DNA of 26,703 nt from Acetivibrio sp964466645 (GCA_964466645.1 CAYXPB010000031.1:1-26703), one strand, 5' to 3'; counted from the first letter of the stretch, positions 18,401 to 26,355 are shown. A program made the numbers and translations. The notes: generated by a model not told the origin, from the sequence alone.

Positions 18401-20053
18401 GAATTAAGGGGGTATCTGGCTAAGGAATTGCCCGATTATATGATACCTGGTTATTTTATCCAAGTTGATAAAATTCCTGTGAATCTTAATGGAAAGCTTG
18501 ATAAAAAGGCACTGCCGAAGCCGGGCTCAAACATCAATACCGGAATTTCATACTCTAAACCCAGGAATGAAGTTGAAGAAATGATAGTTGGGGTTTGGAA
18601 GGAGGTCCTGGGCATTGAAATGATAGGTATAGATGACGATTTCTTTTTACTTGGAGGGGATTCTATAAAGGCAGTACAGGTTATGTCAAACTTATCAAGT
18701 GAGTTTGAAATAACCATGAATGATATTTTCCAGTATAGGACTATAAATGAGTTGTCGGGCAAAATCCTCTACAAAAAAAACAATCTGAAGAATAAGATTC
18801 TTGAGGTTAAGGAAGCAGCAAAAGGTTTTGAGGAAAAAGACCAAGGAAGCAGCCTTGACACCCAATATATGGAGAAGTATTTGGATGAAATAAAAATATA
18901 TGAGAGAATGGACATTACTGAGGTAAAGACATTTAAGGGCGTTCTGGTTGCAGGTGCGACAGGTTATCTCGGACTGCATATACTGCATGAAACTCTTGAA
19001 AATACTGAAAGCAAGGTATACGCATTGGTCAGGGGAAGTGATAAAGTTGAGGCTTCTGAAAGACTTGTGGAAAAACTGCAGTTTCATTTTGGAAAAGGAT
19101 ATGCCCAGAAATACCACAAAAGGCTGATTTTGGTCAATGGGGATATTACATTAGAGAACTTCGGTTTGGATTGGGATAGATATATCGGCTTGGCTAATGA
19201 AATAGACTGTGTTATAAATGCTGCTGCAAATGTCAAACATTATGGTGTTTACAGCGATTTTTACGATATCAATGTGAAGGGCACAGAAAGGCTTCTTAGC
19301 TTTTCTATGATAGGAAGATTGAAAGACTATAACCATATTTCCACCCTTAGCGTAGCATCAGGGAAAGTACAAGGAGTTGATTCTATAGTATTCTCCGAGT
19401 TGGATTGTGATGTTGGACAAGTAAGCGATAACTTCTATGTTAGAACAAAAATCGAAGCTGAAAAGGCTGTTTTAAAAGCCAGAAAAAGTGGGTTGGTTGC
19501 AAATGTATTCAGAGTTGGAAGTCTTGTGTTTAATTCTGATTCAGGAAGATTCCAACAAAATATTGGAGATAATGGGTTCTACAGCATTGTAAAATCACTT
19601 ATAAAGCTTGGTATTGTGCCCGAAGGAGATAGGGATATGTTTGACTTTTCATATGTAGATGCAACAACAAAAGCTATAATGATGCTTATTGACAAGAAAA
19701 GTCTTGAAAACGGAACCTATCATATTTATAACCCTGTCCAGGTAAGTCCTAAGAAGCTTGGTGAGCTTTTGATTGCTTCAGGGTATACGCTTTCGTTTAA
19801 GGATAATGACAAATTCCTTGACTGCCTTTACCATAATTACGATGATAAAGAGTTAAGACCTTTTGTGGAAAGTATCCTTGTTCATACCCATATGCTTGAG
19901 GATAATGAAAGCACCAGCTTTGATATTGTATCGGATAAAACTAGACTGATTCTTGAGAGACTGGGCTTTAAGTGGGATGAGATGAATATAGGGTATATGA
20001 AAAAAATGATGGAACATTGTGAAAAGGTTGGTTTTATTTCTGGGCAATTATGA
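12469..20053 (+). CDS. Hybrid PKS-NRPS: KS(AT-less) - carrier - C - A3(MT insert) - PCP - reductase; crosses an N gap
   Basis: One gene of about 2520 residues, split in the assembly by ten Ns at 15152-15161. KS: Cys200 in DTSCSSS, His335 in EAHGTGT, His375 in NIGHLDSASG. No AT follows; the post-KS linker ends PTYQFQKSRCW, typical of trans-AT lines. No KR, DH or ER, so the beta-ketone stays. Carrier Ser718 (GGDS). An LCL-like C domain (SSAQKRMYVLNQF) crosses the gap into HHIIADG (15182). A3: AYVIYTSGSSGKPKG (16583), FDGAVGE, then a methyltransferase insert, YKTGN (18170; Asp of YRTGD replaced by Asn) and GKLDKKAL. By-eye pocket D-G-G-I-V-V-A-V-Y-K, no assignment I trust. PCP Ser codon 18662. 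Terminal reductase: GATGYLG near 18950 and YVRTK near 19437, NAD(P)H-dependent release as aldehyde or alcohol. No thioesterase. Confidence 0.93.
15152..15161. other. Assembly gap (10 N) inside the C domain of the PKS-NRPS
   Basis: Upstream sequence ends RVKLLKTGE and downstream reads VLLIDMHHIIADG, the two sides of the HHxxxDG region of one C domain. The frames differ across the ten Ns. To keep one frame the true gap must be a multiple of three, and only one to a few codons appear to be missing; the partial codon xAT before VLL would suit His. The apparent TGA at 15175-15177 and the apparent start near 15170 are artefacts of gap padding. Confidence 0.9.
17265..18150 (+). other. Class I SAM methyltransferase embedded in adenylation domain A3, between motifs A6 and A7
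   Basis: After GEIYISGHGIARGYLNQ (A6) and NPFVLGKDKIY, about 295 residues intervene before FYKTGNVGR (A7). The insert has a SAM-binding motif VDFGLGNGEV (near 17590-17620), an acidic loop residue in GFDLSPSF, and a motif IV/post-motif region DFVISNLVLDRLENP followed by ALKPGGKFALQT. This is the class I Rossmann methyltransferase pattern. N-methyltransferases in NRPSs normally sit between A8 and A9, so this site is different. It could methylate the amine, a side chain or the beta-ketoacyl alpha-carbon of the bound intermediate; the sequence does not decide. Confidence 0.85.
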
Positions 20054-20110
20054 TAATCTTATTCTACAAGGTTGGTTGTTATTTTTATTAAGAATCTGCA
20101 GATGTATTTT

Positions 20111-20117
20111 AGGAGGG
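20111..20117 (+). promoter_or_regulatory. Ribosome binding site for a GTG start at 20124
   Basis: AGGAGGG precedes GTG 20124 by 6 bases. The frame is open further upstream to 20019, inside the end of the reductase gene, but that extension has no ribosome site. ATG at 20142 is the alternative. Confidence 0.7.
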
Positions 20118-20123
20118 AATTTA

Positions 20124-21425
20124 GTGGATAATGGTATCTATATGGAACAATCCATGAAGAGTAAAGGGTTGTTTTTGAATAAAAATTTTACTTTGTTGTT
20201 TTTCGGAAAGCTGATTTCGAAGATTGGTGACAGTGTATATCTTTTTGCCATGACATGGTATATGTTTGATGTTTATAAATCCCCCTTTTTGGCAAGCATT
20301 GTCATTATGTTGGGTGTCATTCCCACTGTTATTCTCGGTCCTTTTGCGGGTGTGATTGCAGACCGGTTCAAAAGGAAGAAAATAATCGTATTGATGGATT
20401 TTATACAGGCTGCAGCTCTTATGGGTGTTGCATTATTAGATTATTTCGATATGTTGCATTTGTACTACTTCTTCATTGTGGCAGTTATATTAGGGGTTTG
20501 TGGCACATTATTCAATCCTGCATGTACTGCAATTATACCGAATATCGTTGAGAAAGAAAACCTAGCTAAGGCTAATTCATTGGATACTATGATAACAAGC
20601 AGCTCTAATATCTTGGGGATACTTGGCGGGGGATTGATGTACTCTATTTTAGGGTTTGCTACCATAACTTTGTTGAATACTTTATCCTTTTTGGTATCCG
20701 GAATACTGGAGATGCTTTTAGTGCTTCCTGCAAAGGAAACTTTGACAGAAAGCCCATCGGATACCCAAATCAAAAAAGACCCTATAGCTAAATTTATGTT
20801 GGAAATGACTGATGGATATAAGTATTTGAAGTCCCAAACAGCACTATTCAAGCTTTTTATTTATACAACTGCATTCAACTTTTTATTTGCACCCTTTTAT
20901 CCCATTTATCTTCCTTTTATAATGAGCAATCTGATTAAGGCTGCTGCAAGCTATCTTGCTTAAATCCAGGCTGCGTATGCTGTGGGAACGATTTTGGGAG
21001 CTATTTGCATTTCTTACATGATGAAAGGAGATAGGATAAATCGATTCGTCATTAATGGCCTGTGGTTTTCAAATACTCTGATGGCAGGCATTGCCATTCC
21101 GATATTACCGGGACTATCCACGGATATGGGCACTGGGGCTTCAATTATTTATTTGACGATGCTTGTCTTACTGATAGGTATTTTCTCTTCCTTTATCAAT
21201 ATACCTGTTGGGGTAGTGTTTCAGAAAGTTATACCTGACGAAGTTTTTGGACGCGTTGTTGCATTGCTTGGATCCATTTCAAGTGCTGCAGTTCCTTTAG
21301 GATATTTTATTGGGGGGGTACTCGCTGAGGTCGTCCCTATGTATCTGCTGATACTGGTTACAGTGGCTGTTCTACTGGTGCTTACTGCTTTTATGGACAG
21401 GGATAGATTCATCAGGGAATTGTAG
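20124..21425 (+). pseudogene. MFS efflux transporter, interrupted by one in-frame TAA
   Basis: An MFS drug-efflux-type permease. N-terminal marks are NFTLLFFGKLISKIGDSVYLFAM with hydrophobic helices, and the loop 2-3 motif GVIADRFKRKK. The frame is broken by TAA at 20961-20963, between AAASYLA and IQAAYAVGTILGA. Reading continues in the same frame without any other defect to 21425, ending DRDRFIREL. The downstream half alone (about 154 codons) would lack a proper start. Its 70-base distance from the assembly-line gene makes it the likely exporter of the product. Either the strain carries a point nonsense mutation or the base is a sequencing error. Absence of other decay argues for a recent change or an error. 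Confidence 0.8.
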
Positions 21426-21488
21426 GATGTTAAAATCCCACAAAAGGTTTATATTAATATAATTTAACAATAATGAGAGGGCGTTATT

Positions 21489-22196
21489 ATGGAGAAGATG
21501 AAAAAGAAAAAGTCAAAATTGGGTGAGTACCTGAGTGGATTGGCATTTCCGTTTTTTATGGGAATTATATTGTTTCTGTCTGCTGCGGGGCTAAATTAAG
21601 TGCAGGGGTGGGTATTCATCAGGATTTATGTATTTTTTATTGAGTTGACAGTATTTGTGCTTTCTGTAACCAATAAGAATGAAGAATACAAGTATGACAA
21701 TGATCAGGGAAAAAAGCTGAGCGGATGGGATAAGGTACCTTTCTATATTTATAACATTTTTGGAATGATTACACTTTTGGCTGCAGGCTTGGACAGCGGT
21801 AGGTTCAAATGGTTTGTAATGAATAGCAAAATCCTGTTTATGATGATTGGGGGAGCTTTGTTTACTTTAGGATCTTTAATAATAATCTGCATAAGATTTG
21901 CAAACGATTATTTCGGAACAGTATTTATCACTCAGGTAACACAGGAGGGTCAAACTGTTCCAGAAAAAGGGACCTATAAAGCTGTAAGGCACCATAGATA
22001 CATAGGCATGATTATCACCTGGATTGCAATGCTGTTCATATTCAAGTTATTTTTGTCAATTATTCCTGTTGCAGTCATCCTAATCCTATTTATTATTATG
22101 ACATATGCGGGAGATAGAGTTTTGATAAAGGAAATCAGCCAATATAAAGAGTATTCCAACAGAACCTGTTACAGGTTGATTCCTGGTATATGGTAA
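21489..22196 (+). pseudogene. ICMT-type (isoprenylcysteine carboxyl methyltransferase family) membrane protein with in-frame TAA
   Basis: ATG 21489 follows an AGAGGG site and opens MEKMKKKKSKLGEYL and a first membrane helix, then meets TAA at 21597-21599 after SAAGLN. The same frame continues at once with GTG CAG GGG TGG (VQGW), which matches the family's usual helix 1-2 junction. Further hydrophobic helices follow, then the SAM-binding region AVRHHRYIGM (family consensus RHPxYxG) and the C-terminal YSNRTCYRLIPGIW. The whole protein would be about 235 residues. Family members methylate carboxylates or related small groups at the membrane; here it could O-methylate the cluster product. Alternatives to a nonsense mutation are a sequencing error or re-initiation at GTG 21600, which lacks a good ribosome site. 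Confidence 0.7.
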
Positions 22197-22327
22197 CCGG
22201 ACATCGGGCTTGGATAATATTTATCTGATTGCTGTTCTATAGCTTTTTTAAATCAGAAGATGAATATGAATGAATAATTTAGTAGTCTTATCAGTATTTA
22301 AAGGAAAACGAAAGGATGTAATCATTG

Positions 22328-23602
22328 ATGAAAAAAATTGCATTGATATTTCCCGGTCAAGGCTCACAATACATCGGCATGGGGAAAAAACTGTACAAGA
22401 ACTATAGGATTGTACGTGATACATATGAAGAAGCAAGTAGCATATTAGGATTTGATTTGACCAGGTTATGTTTTGAAGGGGAAATAGAAGAACTCACCAG
22501 AACTGAAAATGCCCAACCGGCGATATTAGTTACAAGTGTTGCAGCTTTCAGGGTCTATAATAGTGAAATCGGCTTAAAACCATGTATTGCAGCGGGTCAT
22601 AGCCTAGGGGAGTTCTCAGCATTGACTTGTGCTGGTGCCATTAGGTTTTGTGATGCAGTTCAGATTGTCAGAAAACGGGGCATACTTATGAAAAATATAT
22701 CAGCTGAGGTAAGCGGTAGTATGGTTGCAGTTTCAGGTTTGGATAGCCAATTAGTTGAAGGACTTTGTAGAAGGGCTTCTGATGTAAATGAATTGGCAGT
22801 TATCTCAAATTATAATTCGCCAACTCAGACGGTTATATCTGGGCATTCCGGCAAAATAGCTGGTTTAGCCAGAGAACTGGAGAAACAGGGTGCAAAATTG
22901 ACTTATCTTAATGTGAGTGCTCCATTCCATAGCCCTATTGTTGAGCCTATGGCTAAAAAACTTGGGGAAGAGATGAAAATTTATCAATACTTAAGCTTTA
23001 AGTGGCCTGTGATTTCGAATGTTGATGCATTGCCTTACTCAGATCCGGGGGAACTAATCTCTAAAATGGTAAAGCAGGTAGCAGTCCCTGTAAAATGGGA
23101 AGCAACGATGAAATATTTAGAGAAATTAGGAGTCAATCTGATAGTTGAATTAGGACCAAAAACTGTTTTAAAGAAGCTGGCTAGGGAGAATACACCTTCC
23201 ATTGAAGCTTTTTCTTTCGATTTGGAAAAAGATATGCAGGAATTAGTGAGCATCACTGGAAACAAAAAAATGGATAATACAAAAAGGACGATACTTAATC
23301 TGTTAAATGAATGTATTGCCTCTAGTATATGCACAAAAAACAGTAATTTTGATAATAATGAATATATTTCAGGTGTGATTAAACCATACTTAAGATTGCA
23401 TGAAATGCGTAACATGATTGAGGCTGAAACTGGTTTTTCTGGAAGTCCAGAACTAATTAGGGAAGCTATTGAAATGCTCAAATTAATTCTTAATGCAAAA
23501 CTGGTGCCAAATGAGTTGCAGCATGAGATATTAAGTCGCATAGTACGATATACTGAGAACTTGGAAATAAAAAAGCAATTACTATTAGAACTGTTGGTAT
23601 AA
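22328..23602 (+). CDS. Discrete malonyl-CoA:ACP transacylase (trans-AT) with C-terminal extension
   Basis: ATG 22328 (preceded by an in-frame TTG at 22325) follows AAAGGA by about 11 bases. Residues 1-300 form the FabD-like acyltransferase: FPGQGSQYIGMG, active-site AGHSLGEFSA, a GSMVAVSGL segment, NVSAPFHSPIVEPM with the catalytic His, and the end VELGPKTVLKKL. About 110 further residues, rich in Asn, Glu and Leu and predicted helical, are not part of the standard AT fold and look like an added helical domain. The KS in the upstream gene has no AT, so this protein probably loads malonyl onto its carrier in trans. The ordinary fatty-acid FabD is usually found with other fab genes, which are absent here, so I call it a cluster-dedicated AT. 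Confidence 0.88.
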   Translation: MKKIALIFPGQGSQYIGMGKKLYKNYRIVRDTYEEASSILGFDLTRLCFEGEIEELTRTENAQPAILVTSVAAFRVYNSEIGLKPCIAAGHSLGEFSALTCAGAIRFCDAVQIVRKRGILMKNISAEVSGSMVAVSGLDSQLVEGLCRRASDVNELAVISNYNSPTQTVISGHSGKIAGLARELEKQGAKLTYLNVSAPFHSPIVEPMAKKLGEEMKIYQYLSFKWPVISNVDALPYSDPGELISKMVKQVAVPVKWEATMKYLEKLGVNLIVELGPKTVLKKLARENTPSIEAFSFDLEKDMQELVSITGNKKMDNTKRTILNLLNECIASSICTKNSNFDNNEYISGVIKPYLRLHEMRNMIEAETGFSGSPELIREAIEMLKLILNAKLVPNELQHEILSRIVRYTENLEIKKQLLLELLV

Positions 23603-23694
23603 TAAGATTCCAGTTGTATATAAGGAGAGTTAACTATATAAATTAATGTAGAATATTCCTAACGGTAACATTAAAGAAATAATTTCGATATAAT

Positions 23695-23698
23695 GAGG
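23695..23698 (+). promoter_or_regulatory. Ribosome binding site deciding the start at 23708
   Basis: GAGG lies 9 bases before ATG 23708. The earlier in-frame ATG at 23693 overlaps this site and has no ribosome site of its own. Starting at 23708 gives MSRDLKSLRQKIDNIN, which matches the usual beginning of an AroQ chorismate mutase domain. Confidence 0.6.
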
Positions 23699-23707
23699 AT
23701 AAAAGCT

Positions 23708-24760
23708 ATGAGTAGAGATTTAAAAAGTCTAAGACAAAAAATTGATAATATTAATCTTTCTATTCTGGAAATGGTTAACGAAAGAACAGAACTAATAATG
23801 GAAATATCAAAATTGAAAGATAAAATGGGTGCTGAATATTTTGATTCCGAGCGTGAGACAGTAATGATGGAAAGTATTTTAAGGGAAAATAGTGGTCCTT
23901 TGTATAATGAGCTAGTAAAGGAGATATTTGGGGCAATATTTTCTACTTCATTAAGGTTTATGGGGATAAGCCGTCAAAAGAAACTATTGATTAGTTCTCA
24001 ATCAGCAAAAACCTTTAGTAATATTAAGGAGATGTTTGGGCTAAACGATAATGAGCCTGTTATAATAGCCGGTCCATGTGCTGTTGAGAAACCGGAGTAT
24101 CTTGAGACCATAGCAAGATTCTTAAAAGATAGAAATGTTAAATTTATACGGGCAGGTGCATATAAGCCAAGGTCATCGCCGTATGATTTTCAAGGGTTAA
24201 AAGAAGATGGGTTAAAAATACTTCATGAAGTTTCAAGAAAATATAACTTAATAAGTGTTACTGAAGTAGTTGATACAAGGGATGTTAAACTGGTTGCACG
24301 CTATGTAGATATAATACAAATCGGGGCAAGAAATATGCAAAATTTCGAACTATTAAAGGAAGTTGGGCAAACTAATCATCCGGTATTACTAAAAAGAGGA
24401 ATTAGTGCCACAATTCAGGAGTTAATGTTTGCAGCAGAATATATTGTCTTGGAAGGAAATAAGAAATTAATTTTATGTGAGCGTGGAATTCGAACATATG
24501 AAACGAATACAAGAAACACCCTAGATATATCTTCTATACCTATTATAAAAAGGGAGACACATTTACCAATTTTGGCTGATTTGAGCCATTCATTGGGAAG
24601 AAAAGATATTATTAATAACGTTGCTAAAGCTGTTTTTGCAGTTGGAGCTGATGGTATTATGGTGGAGGTTCATCCAATTCCTGAACTTGCACTTTCTGAT
24701 AGTAAACAGCAGCTAAACCTTTATGAATTTGATGAATTGCTTAATTTTATTAAGAAATAA
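23708..24760 (+). CDS. aroA: Bifunctional chorismate mutase (AroQ) / DAHP synthase
   Basis: 350 residues. Residues 1-85 are an AroQ-type chorismate mutase helix bundle (LKSLRQKIDNINLSILEMVNER, ISKLKDK), converting chorismate to prephenate. Residues from about 110 are a type I-beta DAHP synthase: VIIAGPCAVEKPEYL, FIRAGAYKPRSSPYDFQGL, IQIGARNMQNFELLKEVG, PVLLKRGISATIQE, CERGIRTYE, PILADLSHSLGRKD and the metal-site region VEVHPIPELALSDSKQQL. It condenses PEP and erythrose-4-phosphate at the entry of the shikimate pathway. The fusion resembles Bacillus AroA(G), in which the mutase domain mediates feedback by chorismate or prephenate. No other shikimate gene is nearby, and two of the three A domains look aromatic, so it probably acts as a dedicated aromatic-precursor supply gene. 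The stretch is visibly more AT-rich than the NRPS genes. Confidence 0.93.
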   Translation: MSRDLKSLRQKIDNINLSILEMVNERTELIMEISKLKDKMGAEYFDSERETVMMESILRENSGPLYNELVKEIFGAIFSTSLRFMGISRQKKLLISSQSAKTFSNIKEMFGLNDNEPVIIAGPCAVEKPEYLETIARFLKDRNVKFIRAGAYKPRSSPYDFQGLKEDGLKILHEVSRKYNLISVTEVVDTRDVKLVARYVDIIQIGARNMQNFELLKEVGQTNHPVLLKRGISATIQELMFAAEYIVLEGNKKLILCERGIRTYETNTRNTLDISSIPIIKRETHLPILADLSHSLGRKDIINNVAKAVFAVGADGIMVEVHPIPELALSDSKQQLNLYEFDELLNFIKK

Positions 24761-24900
24761 ACAGTTTATTATGATTTCTTTCTTTATAACTTATAATTTA
24801 AAATTGCGATTAAAAATGGGGTTTATTATGTATATATATTTGATGATTTAATGCCTAAAAATCTTATCTGTTATATGAGTAACTCATAGATTTTTTTATT
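24761..24900 (+). other. AT-rich intergenic stretch after the operon
   Basis: No open frame of note and no clear promoter. It contains one weak hairpin followed by a T-run, listed separately. It separates the biosynthetic operon from conjugative-element debris. Confidence 0.5.
24874..24897 (+). terminator. Possible weak terminator after the operon
   Basis: A short AT-rich stem TATGAG / CTCATA with loop TAA, 2 bases before a run of seven Ts. An outer pairing AAAAATCT (24857-24864) with AGATTTTT (88-95 of the same hundred) could compete with it. The stem is weak, so function is uncertain, but the position after the last biosynthetic gene fits. Confidence 0.4.
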
Positions 24901-25577
24901 GTTAAGAAGTTCTTTAGTGAAATACAGTATATGTCGATAGAAGAGAACGCGAAAGCAAATAAAAATAATCAGGGCTATAAGGAGTTGTCACTGCTTTTAT
25001 ATGACATTGCAAATGGGATCGATAGCTTTTGGTGGAATGGGAAAATTACTATAGAAACCCATACAAGATTTGTCTGCCTGGATACACATAGCCTGCAAAA
25101 TACAAGTGACAATAATAAAAGGACGTAGTATTTTAACCTTTTAGGATGGTGATGGGAAGAAACGAGCAAGGACAGAACAGAGAGAGTACTTTTAATATGT
25201 GACGAAGCATATCTGATGATTGATCCTCAAGTGCCACAAAGTCTAATTTTTCTAATAAATGTAGAAAAGAGAGCAAGAAAGTATGAAGCACGATTGATTA
25301 TTATTTCTCATAGTGTAGTAGACTTTCTTTCTCCCGAGATTAAGATATACGGACAAGCCCTTTTGGATATTCCTTGTATTAAGCTGATTATGGGTTTGAT
25401 GGTCAGAATCTAAAAGAAACCAAAGAACTTTATAATCTGACAGAAGCAGAGGAAGAACTTTTGGAGAGCAAACGACGTGGGTATGCTTTGTTTGTCATAG
25501 GTTCCAAACGGCTTCATGTAAATTTTGAAATTCCGGAATATAAGTTTAATTACATGGGGAAAGCTGGCAGAAGATAA
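24901..25577 (+). pseudogene. Decayed VirB4/TraE-like conjugation ATPase, C-terminal part
   Basis: Joined fragments read as the C-terminal half of a conjugative-element ATPase: NQGYKELSLLLYDIANGIDS, THTRFVCLDTHSLQ, the Walker B region VLLICDEAYLMIDPQVPQSL, ARKYEARLIIISHSVVDF, then TKELYNLTEAEEELLESKRR and GYALFVIGSKRLHVNFEIP. Breaks: TAG at 25126-25128 (a CAG to TAG change fits KRTQYFNLL), TGA at 25150-25152 within GWxW, and a frameshift near 25395-25405 in the MGCDGQN region, after which the good frame runs to TAA at 25575-25577. The N-terminal half with Walker A is missing. Clearly a dead remnant of an integrative conjugative element; it has no role in the biosynthetic cluster. Confidence 0.75.
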
Positions 25578-25590
25578 AATAGTTCGATTG

Positions 25591-25616
25591 GGTGCAGACT
25601 GTATAAAGTTTGCACC
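25591..25616 (+). terminator. Hairpin after the VirB4 remnant
   Basis: GGTGCAGACT pairs with AGTTTGCACC (10 bp with one G-T pair) around a 6-base loop. Only TTTG follows, so it is a weak terminator candidate or a structured spacer of the old element. Confidence 0.35.
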
Positions 25617-25686
25617 TTTGTCATTTATGAGAGTGTTGATTTACACTGAAAGTTTGCTTGAACAATCAACATGAGAGGTGGCTTAT

Positions 25687-25902
25687 ATGGCAGTTAATCC
25701 TGTTGTAGTAAAGATAGTTACACAGTTGGCTATTAAGGCAGCTACTGATGAATAAACAAGGAAAAAACTTTTGATACTTATCCTTACTCCTATATTATCT
25801 GTTTTACTTATTGTTACAATGTTCTTTTATATTCTCGTATTTTGTAACGTATACAATCTTGCCTCTAACCCCAATTGGTATTGTTTTTACCTTAATAATT
25901 AA
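25687..25902 (+). pseudogene. Broken start of a membrane-anchored conjugative-element protein (CD1107/Orf14-like hydrolase?)
   Basis: ATG 25687 is preceded by GAGAGG (25673-25678) and encodes MAVNPVVVKIVTQLAIKAAT-DE, then TAA at 25753-25755. The same frame continues TRKKLLILILTPILSVLLIV and a hydrophobic helix, ending at TAA 25900-25902. The natural reading is DEETRKKLL with GAA changed to TAA. In Tn916-like elements the gene after the VirB4-like ATPase is a cell-wall hydrolase with a short cytoplasmic tail and one membrane helix, which fits both order and sequence. The hydrolase domain is missing. Assignment is from memory of the family, moderate confidence. Confidence 0.5.
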
Positions 25903-25985
25903 AAGTTAACAATCTCCTAACGCTTATAAACCACCTATACCAAGTCCTATACAAAAACACAAACCCTTATTAATTCCTACTACCC

Positions 25986-26032
25986 TATCCATGGTAAGGA
26001 TGAGGTCGCCAGTTCGATTCTGGTTGAGGGCT
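25986..26032 (+). tRNA. tRNA-Thr(GGU) remnant: anticodon arm to discriminator only
   Basis: Anticodon stem TATCC / GGATG encloses the 7-base loop ATGGTAA with T33 and anticodon GGT (25993-25995). The variable loop AGGTC and a perfect T arm (GCCAG, loop TTCGATT, CTGGT with one G-T pair) follow, then the 3' acceptor strand TGAGGGC and discriminator T. The matching 5' acceptor strand and D arm are absent from the preceding 80 bases, and CCA is not encoded (TCG). This is not a functional tRNA. A tRNA 3' end beside conjugative-element debris is what an attachment site from tRNA-targeted integration looks like. Confidence 0.65.
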
Positions 26033-26033
26033 C

Positions 26034-26142
26034 GTAGATGAGTATGTATAAGACCATGGCCATATATAAAAACTGATGTTTTTACCCCTAATAAAAATTG
26101 GAACGGTATGGTTAACGGAACGAGATATTTAGATATATGTAA
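26034..26142. other. Stretch without recognisable gene
   Basis: AT-rich; no open frame with a ribosome site. A short inverted motif AAAAACTGATGTTTTT (26068-26083) is the only local structure seen. Confidence 0.4.
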
Positions 26143-26160
26143 GTGTCAAATAATTTACAC
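26143..26160. repeat. Near-palindrome GTGTCAAATAATTTACAC
   Basis: An 18-base motif, palindromic at 8 of 9 pairs. It resembles the ends of some clostridial insertion sequences (IS256-like) from memory, but no transposase is present here. It could equally be an operator. Confidence 0.35.
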
Positions 26161-26175
26161 ATAGAAAAGAGATAC

Positions 26176-26223
26176 TTGTCATGAGATAATCACCTCAAAA
26201 AGCAGGGATTTATCTCATGACAA
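26176..26223 (+). promoter_or_regulatory. 14-bp perfect hairpin spanning the start of a 41-residue ORF
   Basis: TTGTCATGAGATAA (26176-26189) pairs exactly with TTATCTCATGACAA (26210-26223). The 20-base loop holds CACCTC and the weak ribosome site CAGGGA, and the ATG at 26217 is inside the right arm. In the RNA the start codon would be sequestered, which could control translation. It may instead be an element end. Confidence 0.5.
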
Positions 26224-26342
26224 ATTTTTATATTTCTGCAGATGAATTGAAACTTGATAATAAATCTGTTGATTTATCGATTTATCTTCTGATGTTTACA
26301 GGTTATATATACGAAAGGAATAAAAATAAATTAAAAAAATAA
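26217..26342 (+). CDS. Small hypothetical protein, 41 residues
   Basis: ATG 26217 to TAA 26340-26342 encodes a peptide starting MTNFYISADELKLDNK and ending RNKNKLKK. A weak site CAGGGA lies about 10 bases upstream. The start resembles small helix-turn-helix proteins of conjugative elements (xNFYISADE), but the rest does not, so it may be a truncated or shifted fragment. A strong terminator follows within 14 bases, which supports a transcription unit ending here. Function unknown. Confidence 0.35.
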   Translation: MTNFYISADELKLDNKSVDLSIYLLMFTGYIYERNKNKLKK

Positions 26343-26355
26343 AAATTATTTCGTA

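Noticed and set aside
15170..20053. A separate gene starting at TTG 15170
   Set aside because: Its first residues are the HHxxxDG half of a C domain whose first half lies before the N gap. There is no ribosome site; it is the continuation of the gene begun at 12469.
20955..21600. TAA reassigned to a sense codon
   Set aside because: TAA ends other genes here at sensible places (2785-2787, 24758-24760, 25575-25577), so reassignment is not supported.
26143..26223. A complete insertion sequence
   Set aside because: There is only one end-like motif and no transposase frame nearby.
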